A stretch of DNA of 7,790 nt from Ignavibacteria bacterium UBA4661 (GTDB lineage: Bacteria > Bacteroidota > Ignavibacteria > Kapaibacteriales > UBA4661), in contig DHLT01000333.1 of NCBI GenBank assembly GCA_002405405.1, forward strand, positions 7,990 to 15,779, written 5' to 3'. How positions within the stretch are numbered: position 1 is the stretch's first letter; every line of letters starts with the position of its first letter. Of this stretch, positions 1-7,438 are shown one piece after another. The notes under the pieces are model-generated. The model was given only the letters and a program-made list of their open reading frames with translations, searched no databases and was not told where the DNA came from. The translations under genes were made by a program, and so were the position numbers.

Positions 1-750
1 ACCCACGCTCAAATCAGTAAACTCTCCAATCCACTTGAAGCCGGTCGTATTCAAATTCCCGATCGCTGGGGTGTACTTATTGGTACAGGATTCAATGCAC
101 AAAGCGGTACATTCATCTCTGCATGCAACTGCGAATTCAATAATGGTCGGCAGGCAGGCTTTCTTGCTGGTGTTTTGTGGGAAAAATTTCTGTCTGAGAA
201 GCTTGTTGTTGGAGCACGGGTAACACTAGAAAACCGTTCTGTTCGTGCCGCTTTTCGTGAATACGAAACAGTGTCACTCAGTGCACTGAATTCTCCAGGA
301 ACACGCTTTGATGTACCAATTCTCTTTCGTCATATCGGAGAAGCGAATTTTACAGCTCTTGCAGTTACACCATACATTTCTTGGTATCCCGGTGGCAGAT
401 TTTTCCTATCGGCGGGATTGCAACCCCATTTTCTTATCAGCAATAATTTACGACATACTAAAGAACTTGTCAATGAAAGTGCCTTGCTCCCCAACGGTGA
501 ATTAGCCCTACTTCAGTTTGCGGAAAATGGTTCTTCTTCTTTGTTAATTCAAGACTCTGAATTTCCACAAACAAGTTCATTCCAATTTGCCATGACATTG
601 TCTTCGGGGTATGATATCCGATTATCACGTTCCATATATGTTACGCCAATGGTACAGTATGTGATTCCCTTTACCTCCATCTCGCCTGCAACCGATAACT
701 TTCGTATTTCTGCCTTGCAGTTACTTCTTGCCGTGAAAACAGTATTTTGA
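1..750 (+). CDS. Outer-membrane beta-barrel protein, 3' part (5' end outside window)
   Basis: The reading frame is open from the first base to a TGA at 748-750, giving 249 residues with no start in view, so the gene begins upstream. An internal ATG at 175 exists, but homologous-looking strands precede it, so it is not taken as the start. The protein shows alternating hydrophobic/polar segments rich in aromatic residues and Gly, such as GVLIGTGFNAQSGTFI near residues 24-39, TPYISWYPGGRFFLSAGLQP and SIYVTPMVQYVIPF. It ends in a C-terminal Phe (LLLAVKTVF), as expected of a BAM-recognised beta-signal. This fits the OMP_b-brl/PorT-like barrels common in FCB-group bacteria. A CNC pair lies at residues 42-44 of the visible part. 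The ligand or role cannot be told. The next gene starts one base after the stop, suggesting co-translation with a peptidoglycan-anchoring envelope protein. The barrel call is fairly secure; the exact family is not. Confidence 0.75.
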   Translation, partial: THAQISKLSNPLEAGRIQIPDRWGVLIGTGFNAQSGTFISACNCEFNNGRQAGFLAGVLWEKFLSEKLVVGARVTLENRSVRAAFREYETVSLSALNSPGTRFDVPILFRHIGEANFTALAVTPYISWYPGGRFFLSAGLQPHFLISNNLRHTKELVNESALLPNGELALLQFAENGSSSLLIQDSEFPQTSSFQFAMTLSSGYDIRLSRSIYVTPMVQYVIPFTSISPATDNFRISALQLLLAVKTVF

Positions 751-751
751 T

Positions 752-3481
752 ATGCCTTCATCTCCACTCCATTCTTTCAGCGAGCGAACATCTTCCTTTT
801 TTTACTTCCAATTAGCTTCTACCATAGCAGTTGTAGTATTCTTGTTAGGAAGTATTGTTGCCCCTGCTATACTCTTTGCCAATGATGACACTCCGCGTCG
901 TGGTACAATGTATGCGCTTGATCTTGAGCCAAATGCACCGCAATCAGCTGATGCTTTTAATGAATCGAGTGTAAAAATTATTACCCTTGGTGCAATGGTA
1001 AATTCTCCCGTGATTGACTATGCACCAACAGTGAGTGCCGATGGCAAAACCTTATACTTTGTATCGAACCGTCCCGGGAGCAAGGCGTATATCAAAGCCG
1101 ATCAAGAAAGATTCAAACTCGCTGGCGATGCTATTTACTCACATGATTTTTGGGTGACGACCAAGCGTAATCGCCTCGATACGGTGTTTCAAGCTGTCCT
1201 CAATGTTGACACTTCTACTGTAAGCGATCAGACGCTCAATACGCCTCGTGATGAAGGAGTTGCCTCGATTTCCGCCGACCGCCGTAAATTTTACTTTACT
1301 GGATGTGATCGATTCGACGGCTATGGCGACTGCGATATTTATGTTGCTGAAATTCAAGCCAATGGCACATGGGGTAAGCCACAAAATCTCGGTGAAGCCA
1401 TCAATACCTCTGCGTGGGAGGGACATCCTTCAATTGCTCCAAAGCAAGATCGTTTATACTTTGCATCGAATCGTCAAGAAGGCGAAGGTGACATGGACAT
1501 CTGGTATAGCGATTGGGATTACAAAGAAAAAAAATGGAAAACCGCAAAAAATCTTGGAACTGTTGTTAATACATCCGGTCGTGAGTGGTCACCATTTATT
1601 GCCGCCAATAATGCTGAATTATTTTTCTCTTCTGACGCACACTCCCCTAATTATGGCGGTACTGATTTCTATGTGAGTATGCGCGATGAAAGCGATCGGT
1701 GGACACGCCCTCGCAATCTTGGACAACCCATCAATACACCCGCGGACGAAGCATTTCTTTCCTCCCCTGCGCAACGTGATGTTCTGTACTTTGCTTCGCG
1801 GCGTACCGATATTCCGAATTATCAAGGTAACTATGATCTTTTCATGGCAACAGTGCCATCCAATGCTCAAGCAATTACGGTGAGTGTAAGCGTAGTTGAT
1901 GACTGCTCCGGTCAAAATGTACCTGCAACAATTTCAGTGTATAACAAGCTCACGCAAGCACTGTTTTCCGACACAGTGAATGCGACATCGCAGAGCACTT
2001 TAGAGTTTGTTGTCAATGATTTTGATTTCGGCGGCTCACGAAGTTTTGCTAAAAATGTTACCTACACTATCGTTGCATCACACCCACGCTTTGGCTCTGT
2101 TGAACGTTCGATAGTTATCGAACGCCCCAATCGAGGAAAAAAAAATATCGAAGTACCACCCGTTGTTTTCCGTGTTGGTGGTAAGCCCTCAAGAAATGCA
2201 GTTATTGATACTATTGAGTATACCAATCGATATAGTGCTATCAAACCTACGATTAAGCAGCATAAAGGGCTTGTTATCGAGGAAATCACTTCGCTATCAG
2301 TTTTCCGCTTACTGCCCCATGTATTTTTTGATAGTGCTAAATCTACGATACCTTCCCGCTATAAACTTCTTACCAGTCATCAAACACTTGATTTTACTGA
2401 TTCAACTATTCGTGGCGGAGTGATGGACAAGTACTATCATGTATTGAATGTCTTTGGCTATCGGATGAAAAAGTTTCCTTCAGCACAGCTGACGATTACA
2501 GGTAGTTTGTCGCATCAGGAAATTGACCAACAATTAGACACATCACTAGCTCGCCAACGTGCTCATAGTATCGCGGAATATTTGCAGAATATGTGGGGAA
2601 TCGATCCTACGCGATTGCGTGTACAAGCACGTTTACTCCCGCAAGTCCCTTCGGATGAACGTGATTCTCTCAGCATTGAAGAGAATCGACGTGTAGAAAT
2701 GGTCTCCGATGATTGGAATATCATGCGTCCAATTACCGACCGCGAACCAACTCATGTTCTACTTCCACGCAGTATGGAGTTTCGCCCGCTCCTCTCTTCA
2801 ACAAGTACGTTTTCGGCGCAGGCAGAACATCGTATTATCATTGAACGCGGTGGCAAACCTTATCGTATCATTCCCCTGACCAATAGTACAACATTGAAGA
2901 ATACGCTGTCTTCAACAACAACAGGAATCACATTTGATTGGACATCCTCGCAGGATACAACCCCAAAAGACACTCTACATTTTACAGCACGATACAGTGT
3001 TCGAGAGCCAAGCGGCAAAGAGTGTAGCGCGGAACCAATCAGTATTCCCATTATGCGCATTACGCACGACGACAAGCTTCGCGCCAATGTTGATGAGACG
3101 ACGAACGAACGTTATACTTTGATGCTGTTTCCTTTTGACCAAGCAGAACTTGGCACGCTGAACGAACGTATTTTGCGAGATTACCTTGTGCCGCGATTAT
3201 CGGCAAATTCAACCATTCAAATTGGTGGTTATACAGATCTGATCGGATTAGACGATCACAATATGAGCTTATCAGAAAGTCGCGCCTTCTCCGTACAAAA
3301 ATTCTTAGTGAACACCCTCCAAGGCAAATACAAATCCATGACTGCACAAGGGTTTGGCGAAACGGTAAAACTTTTTTCTGAACAGTTTCCCGAAGGTCGT
3401 ATGTATAATCGTACCGTGATGCTTCACATTGCAACTCCAATACGCGACATTTTCCAACAACTTCTTCGTGATATGCAATGA
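752..3481 (+). CDS. PD40 beta-propeller / tandem OmpA-domain envelope protein (PorE-like architecture)
   Basis: The product has 909 residues. An N-terminal hydrophobic stretch (about 17-43, ending AILFA before NDD) looks like a Sec signal peptide. No lipobox Cys is seen, so it is probably a soluble periplasmic or outer-membrane-associated protein. Residues about 88-368 hold five PD40/WD40-like blades with recurring motifs such as LYFVSNR, FYFTGCDR..CDIY, LYFASNRQEGEGDMDIW, LFFSSD and LYFASRR. They are separated by W..P.NLG..INT linkers. Residues about 375-465 resemble a carboxypeptidase-regulatory-like beta-sandwich. A first OmpA-like domain spans about 517-652 (FFDSAK... LARQRAHSIAEYL ... 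ENRRVEM). After a linker of roughly 130 residues, a second OmpA domain spans about 787-895 (FPFDQAEL ... GGYTD ... LSESRAFSVQKFL ... QGFGE ... YNRTVML). OmpA domains bind meso-DAP peptidoglycan, so an anchoring or scaffold role is inferred. The order propeller-CRD-OmpA recalls PorE of the type IX secretion system, but the TPR region is missing. The start is coupled to the upstream barrel gene, and the stop overlaps the next start. Confidence 0.85.
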   Translation: MPSSPLHSFSERTSSFFYFQLASTIAVVVFLLGSIVAPAILFANDDTPRRGTMYALDLEPNAPQSADAFNESSVKIITLGAMVNSPVIDYAPTVSADGKTLYFVSNRPGSKAYIKADQERFKLAGDAIYSHDFWVTTKRNRLDTVFQAVLNVDTSTVSDQTLNTPRDEGVASISADRRKFYFTGCDRFDGYGDCDIYVAEIQANGTWGKPQNLGEAINTSAWEGHPSIAPKQDRLYFASNRQEGEGDMDIWYSDWDYKEKKWKTAKNLGTVVNTSGREWSPFIAANNAELFFSSDAHSPNYGGTDFYVSMRDESDRWTRPRNLGQPINTPADEAFLSSPAQRDVLYFASRRTDIPNYQGNYDLFMATVPSNAQAITVSVSVVDDCSGQNVPATISVYNKLTQALFSDTVNATSQSTLEFVVNDFDFGGSRSFAKNVTYTIVASHPRFGSVERSIVIERPNRGKKNIEVPPVVFRVGGKPSRNAVIDTIEYTNRYSAIKPTIKQHKGLVIEEITSLSVFRLLPHVFFDSAKSTIPSRYKLLTSHQTLDFTDSTIRGGVMDKYYHVLNVFGYRMKKFPSAQLTITGSLSHQEIDQQLDTSLARQRAHSIAEYLQNMWGIDPTRLRVQARLLPQVPSDERDSLSIEENRRVEMVSDDWNIMRPITDREPTHVLLPRSMEFRPLLSSTSTFSAQAEHRIIIERGGKPYRIIPLTNSTTLKNTLSSTTTGITFDWTSSQDTTPKDTLHFTARYSVREPSGKECSAEPISIPIMRITHDDKLRANVDETTNERYTLMLFPFDQAELGTLNERILRDYLVPRLSANSTIQIGGYTDLIGLDDHNMSLSESRAFSVQKFLVNTLQGKYKSMTAQGFGETVKLFSEQFPEGRMYNRTVMLHIATPIRDIFQQLLRDMQ

Positions 3482-5046
3482 AACCGATCGCGGCAATTGA
3501 TGTAGGAACGAACTCTTTTCATCTCGTTATCGCGAGCGTTACCGATAAAGGTGTGTTTCGTGTTCATTCGCGTGATAAGGAAAGTGTTCGTCTTGGAGAG
3601 TCAATGGGCGATATGAAGTATCTTACCCCCGATGCTATTGCTCGCGGTGTTCTTGCCCTGAAACGTTTTGCACGAGCGGCACAACAAGCAGGTGCAGAAG
3701 TCCGTGCCATTGCAACCAGTGCTGTACGCGAGGCGATGAATCGTGATGAGTTTCAACGTCAAGCAAAACTCGAAGCAGGCATTGATGTCGAGGTCGTGTC
3801 CGGCTATGAAGAGGCACGATTGATTTATCTTGGTGTATTGCAAGCACTTCCAATTGTTGATGTTAAATCTCTTATCGTTGATATTGGTGGCGGCAGCACC
3901 GAAACGGTTATTGGCATACGCGGTGATATGCTCTATGCCTACAGTGCAAAACTTGGTGCAATTCGCATGACGAAACAGTTCTTTGCTGATGAAAAACTCC
4001 TTACGAAAAATGTAAAAGAATGCCGTGAATATATTCGTGGTGAATGGGCATTAGTGTGGAATCAATTGCGTTTGCACGGCTTTCAACAAGTGATTGGTTC
4101 ATCAGGAACAATCCAAACAATTGCACGCATGGCTCTCGCAAAAAACATTCTGGCAAAAGGCGGTATGTATGATGAAGAAACGATTGAATCCATTAACGGA
4201 ACTGTCATTTCTGCTAAAGATATTCGTTCTGTGGTTGACGATATTATTGAGGCAAAAACATATAAAAAAATCTCTGCACTCCCCGGCATGGACGCTAAAC
4301 GGGCTGATATTATTCTTGGCGGTGCCTTAATCATTGACGAACTCCTCAACGCACTAAACATCAAAGAAATCGGCATCTCCGAAGGCGCGCTCCGCGAGGG
4401 TATTTTAATTGATACCTTCCAAAAGAAACAAAGCATGGAAAAGTATCATCACTTGAGCAATCTGCGCAATGAAAGCATACGCCATCTTGCTGAAATCTGC
4501 CGCGTCAATATCGCTCATGCTGAACATGTTAAAAATCTCGCCTTGCAAATATTTCATGGATTACAACCGCTTCATGGTTTGAATGATAGTCACTTGGAAC
4601 TCCTCGAAGCTGCGGCTTTGCTTCATGATGTGGGGTATCATATTTCTTCTGATCAACACCATAAACACAGTTATTACATTATTCGCAATGCTGACCTGCT
4701 TGGTTTTACGCGCAACGAAGAAGAATTAATTGCCAACATCGCACGTTACCATCGAAAAAGCCATCCAAAACTCAAACATGAAAACTTGCAAAAGCTTCCT
4801 CAAGATAAGCGCGGCATCATGGCAGTTCTTGCGGCAATTTTGCGTATCGCCGAAGGATTAGATCGACGACAGACATCGATGGTCCGCGATGTCACTATTA
4901 CTATTCATGAAAAAAAAATCGTATTCGGCATCCGACCAACAAAACCATCTACTCCACCTGATGTTGAGATTTGGGGTGCTGAACGAAGAAAAAGTTTACT
5001 GGAAGAGCTCTACAGCCGCGCGGTTATTTTTGAGTCTCTTTCGTAA
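3478..5046 (+). CDS. ppx: Exopolyphosphatase / pppGpp phosphohydrolase (Ppx/GppA family) with C-terminal HD-type domain
   Basis: The product has 522 residues, close to the usual length of full Ppx/GppA proteins. It starts directly in the family motif: AAIDVGTNSFHLVIA (residues 5-19) is the first phosphate-binding loop of the ASKHA actin-like fold. ATSAVREA (79-86) follows, then SGYEEARLIYLGV (108-120) with the Glu pair expected to supply the catalytic base. VDIGGGSTETVIG (134-146) is the second phosphate loop, and GSSGTIQTIARMA (207-219) follows. PGMDAKRADIILGGA (269-283) and SEGALREGIL (301-310) are also family hallmarks. The C-terminal part (about 320-522) is an HD-like helical domain with LLHDVGYHISSDQHHKHSYY (381-400) and ARYHRKSHPK (422-431). 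The family hydrolyses polyphosphate from chain ends and/or pppGpp to ppGpp in the cytoplasm; which substrate is used cannot be told from sequence. The start codon overlaps the upstream stop (ATGA), so translational coupling is likely. The symbol follows family usage and does not exclude gppA. Confidence 0.93.
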   Translation: MKPIAAIDVGTNSFHLVIASVTDKGVFRVHSRDKESVRLGESMGDMKYLTPDAIARGVLALKRFARAAQQAGAEVRAIATSAVREAMNRDEFQRQAKLEAGIDVEVVSGYEEARLIYLGVLQALPIVDVKSLIVDIGGGSTETVIGIRGDMLYAYSAKLGAIRMTKQFFADEKLLTKNVKECREYIRGEWALVWNQLRLHGFQQVIGSSGTIQTIARMALAKNILAKGGMYDEETIESINGTVISAKDIRSVVDDIIEAKTYKKISALPGMDAKRADIILGGALIIDELLNALNIKEIGISEGALREGILIDTFQKKQSMEKYHHLSNLRNESIRHLAEICRVNIAHAEHVKNLALQIFHGLQPLHGLNDSHLELLEAAALLHDVGYHISSDQHHKHSYYIIRNADLLGFTRNEEELIANIARYHRKSHPKLKHENLQKLPQDKRGIMAVLAAILRIAEGLDRRQTSMVRDVTITIHEKKIVFGIRPTKPSTPPDVEIWGAERRKSLLEELYSRAVIFESLS

Positions 5047-5111
5047 ATCGAACCATTGCAGCGTATCCCCATTTCAAGACAACGATGATACTTTCCCGCA
5101 ACAAATCTGCG

Positions 5112-5142
5112 TGTTGTATTTTGCTGTTGTATTTTGCTGTTG
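5112..5142. repeat. Short tandem repeat, 13-base unit, about 2.4 copies
   Basis: The unit GTTGTATTTTGCT occurs at 5113-5125 and again, identically, at 5126-5138. It is followed by a partial third copy GTTG at 5139-5142, and base 5112 also matches the period. The repeat lies in the 140-base gap between the phosphatase stop (5046) and the PBP start, about 45 bases before the preferred ATG. No Rho-independent terminator hairpin or clear promoter was recognised in the gap. The repeat is T-rich and could be a replication-slippage product or lie in the 5' leader of the PBP gene. Its function is unknown. Confidence 0.85.
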
Positions 5143-5186
5143 ATTCGATGAATTTCCCCTTGACTTTGTAGATTTTTTTGATCGTC

Positions 5187-7436
5187 ATGCGCCCACGTAA
5201 TCTCTTTCTTGCCTATCTCTTGCTTGTTGCACTTCCAATTGGTGCTGGAATAATTTATGCCGGTATATCACTGAATGGTGATCTTCCCTCGCTTGAAGAA
5301 TTAGAGAATCCAAAGCCCGAACTTGCCACACAAATTCTTGCAGAAGACGGTGAAGTACTCGATCAGTTTTTTGTCAAACGTCGAAGTTATTTACAATACG
5401 ACAGCATACCGAAAGCATTTATTCAGGGTTTATTGGCAACGGAAGATAGTGAGTTTTACAACCAATGGGGATTACATGTCGGTAGCATTGCTAAAGAATT
5501 TATCAAAAATATTTTGAGTTTACGATTAAAGGGAGAAGGCGCTTCAACGCTAACCCAGCAATTAGCACGTAACCTTTATAATATGTACCTCTCGCATGAA
5601 AAATCCTTGTCACGCAAAATCCGTGAAGCATACACTGCAATACAAATCGAACGTACCTACACAAAGAATGAAATTCTCGAACTGTTTGCCAACACTGTGT
5701 ACTTCGGGCGCGGAGCATATGGTATCCAAGTTGCTGCACAAGTATATTTCGGGAAAAATGCAAGTGATTTGAATGTGGCAGAATGTGCCTTGCTTGCCGG
5801 AATTATCCAACGTCCATTCTCTTTTGAATCGGCAAAAAATGTTGAACGTGCCATGCGCAGGCGCAACCTTGTGCTGACACTTATGCATGAACAAGGATTT
5901 ATCGATACTCGAACATTTGAAAATGCTTCACGGTCGAAAATTAAGTATGCAAAATCCGAAGAGACTATCAGCGTTAAAGGAATTGCTCCGCATTTTGTAG
6001 AAATGCTCCGCCAGCAACTGCAAGATGACCCTCTCTTATCGGGCTATAATCTCTATCGAGATGGATTGACCATTACGACTACACTCAATGCAAAAATGCA
6101 GCGTTCTGCTAATCAAGCAGTCGAAGAGCATTTCAAAAGTTTTCAGCCGGAGTTCAACAAAAATTGGAATTGGGCAAAACATACTGATGTTTTTAATGAT
6201 GTGTTGAGCAAAGCAATCAAAAATCATCCTGATTATGTTGCTGCTGATGGTAATGAAAAAGAGGCAGTCAAACAACGTTTGCAAAGCACTCAGCGATTTC
6301 TTGACTCCGTCCGTCTTGAAGCCACACGCATTCAAACCGGACTTGTGTGCATCGAGTCACAATCCGGCAAAATTCGCGCAATGGTTGGTTCGTCAGTTTT
6401 AGGACGCGAAGCACGATACTCGCTCAACCATGCTGTACAAATTCGTAGACAACCGGGTTCATCATTCAAACCCTTTGTATATGCCGCAGCAATGCTTAAT
6501 GGAGTTACACAAGAAACAATGATTGAGTCAGGACCATTCTCTTTTACCTTACCCGACGGCAAGGTATGGTCTCTGGCTGCACGTAAGAATGGTGAGGCAG
6601 GACCGGTATCCCTTGCAACAGCTCTCAAGCTCTCGATGAATCCCGTTGCCGCACGTTTGGTAACGCAATACACATCGCCTCGTGAAGTGGTTGATTTAGC
6701 AAAGCGTATGGGCATCAAGTCCAAACTACCTATTGTACCTGCTATCGCACTGGGTGCTGCCGAAGTAAGTCCTCTTGAGTTGACTTCTGCATTTTCTGTC
6801 TTCCCCAATCAAGGAATGCACATCGAACCATATGCGATTCTCAAAATCGAAGATCGTTTTGGGAATGTTATCTTCGATCGCTCAAAACAACCCCGTGAAG
6901 TCAATGATGCGCTCGACCCCAAAGTCGCCAATGAAATGACGAGTATGATGCGCAATGTTGTGAATAGCGGTACTGCTACAAAAATTCGTCAGTTTTATCG
7001 CTACGAAGCCGCCGGCAAAACAGGAACTACGAACGATTATGCCGATGCATGGTTTGTGGGTTTTACGCCGCAATTATCCTGCGGTGTGTGGGTTGGCTTC
7101 GATGATATGCGTGTAAAATTTACCGGTTGGTATGGTCAAGGTGGTGCCGCTGCAGCCCCAATTTGGGGACGATTTATGGGTAAAGTGTATGCCGATGGCG
7201 TGTACAATTCTGCCATGGGCTTTGGTAGTGGCTACACAGGCGATATTCCAACAAAAGATATGATTCCAACTGAAATGCCCTTGGAAAACATTGCAGAACC
7301 TGACACAGAAGTGCCTCAACAAGAACAAGTTGCATCCCCGAAAACAACCAAACCGGTACTACCGCTTTTGCAAGAGAAAAAGACAGAGCCTACAAAACCG
7401 CAATCTAAACAAACACCCTTACCACGCTTGAATTAA
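5187..7436 (+). CDS. Bifunctional class A penicillin-binding protein, PBP1A type (GT51 + transpeptidase)
   Basis: The ATG at 5187 gives 749 residues. An in-frame TTG at 5178 would add three residues (MIV) and is less likely; neither start has a good Shine-Dalgarno. After a short basic cytoplasmic end (MRPRN), a single membrane helix (about 5-28) leads to the periplasm. The GT51 glycosyltransferase domain follows, with ATEDSEFYNQWGLH around catalytic Glu86, GASTLTQQLARNLY (118-131), RKIREA with Glu147 and ILELFANTVYFGRGAYGI. This domain polymerises lipid II into glycan strands. The transpeptidase domain carries the SxxK motif SSFK (catalytic Ser425, Lys428), SMN (483-485) and KTGT (611-614). 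It forms peptide cross-links with release of D-Ala and is the target of beta-lactams. All catalytic motifs look intact. The last 50 or so residues are a Pro/Gln/Lys/Thr-rich low-complexity tail, probably disordered in the periplasm. The oxidase-like gene starts two bases after the stop. Confidence 0.95.
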   Translation: MRPRNLFLAYLLLVALPIGAGIIYAGISLNGDLPSLEELENPKPELATQILAEDGEVLDQFFVKRRSYLQYDSIPKAFIQGLLATEDSEFYNQWGLHVGSIAKEFIKNILSLRLKGEGASTLTQQLARNLYNMYLSHEKSLSRKIREAYTAIQIERTYTKNEILELFANTVYFGRGAYGIQVAAQVYFGKNASDLNVAECALLAGIIQRPFSFESAKNVERAMRRRNLVLTLMHEQGFIDTRTFENASRSKIKYAKSEETISVKGIAPHFVEMLRQQLQDDPLLSGYNLYRDGLTITTTLNAKMQRSANQAVEEHFKSFQPEFNKNWNWAKHTDVFNDVLSKAIKNHPDYVAADGNEKEAVKQRLQSTQRFLDSVRLEATRIQTGLVCIESQSGKIRAMVGSSVLGREARYSLNHAVQIRRQPGSSFKPFVYAAAMLNGVTQETMIESGPFSFTLPDGKVWSLAARKNGEAGPVSLATALKLSMNPVAARLVTQYTSPREVVDLAKRMGIKSKLPIVPAIALGAAEVSPLELTSAFSVFPNQGMHIEPYAILKIEDRFGNVIFDRSKQPREVNDALDPKVANEMTSMMRNVVNSGTATKIRQFYRYEAAGKTGTTNDYADAWFVGFTPQLSCGVWVGFDDMRVKFTGWYGQGGAAAAPIWGRFMGKVYADGVYNSAMGFGSGYTGDIPTKDMIPTEMPLENIAEPDTEVPQQEQVASPKTTKPVLPLLQEKKTEPTKPQSKQTPLPRLN

Positions 7437-7438
7437 CT

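Noticed and set aside
35..223. 62-codon open frame on the plus strand
   Set aside because: It overlaps the barrel gene's frame, which is open from base 1, and has no supporting motif.
1248..1676. 142-codon open frame on the plus strand, other frame
   Set aside because: It overlaps the PD40 blades in another frame, and its composition and lack of motifs mark it as a shadow.
3060..3440. 126-codon open frame on the minus strand
   Set aside because: It is antisense to the second OmpA domain, whose motifs are clear. The product is Arg/Cys-rich with no recognisable fold.
4910..4918. Run of nine A in the phosphatase gene (similar runs at 2137-2145 and 1527-1534) as programmed slippage sites
   Set aside because: The main frames continue intact through all three runs, and no alternative product of note follows. 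They encode Lys codons in moderately AT-rich DNA.
5047..5186. Rho-independent terminator after the phosphatase gene
   Set aside because: No GC-rich hairpin followed by a T run was found. Only a distant 6-base match (ATCGAA/TTCGAT) is present, too weak to call.
5160..5190. TTGACT (5160-5165) as a -35 box for the PBP1A gene
   Set aside because: No fitting -10 element lies at the right spacing; the corresponding position falls on the start codon. The TAGATTTTTTTG stretch only loosely resembles the Bacteroidetes -7 box.
6332..6808. 158-codon open frame on the minus strand
   Set aside because: It lies wholly inside the PBP1A transpeptidase region, which has intact catalytic motifs. The translation shows no recognisable domain and is best explained as an antisense shadow.
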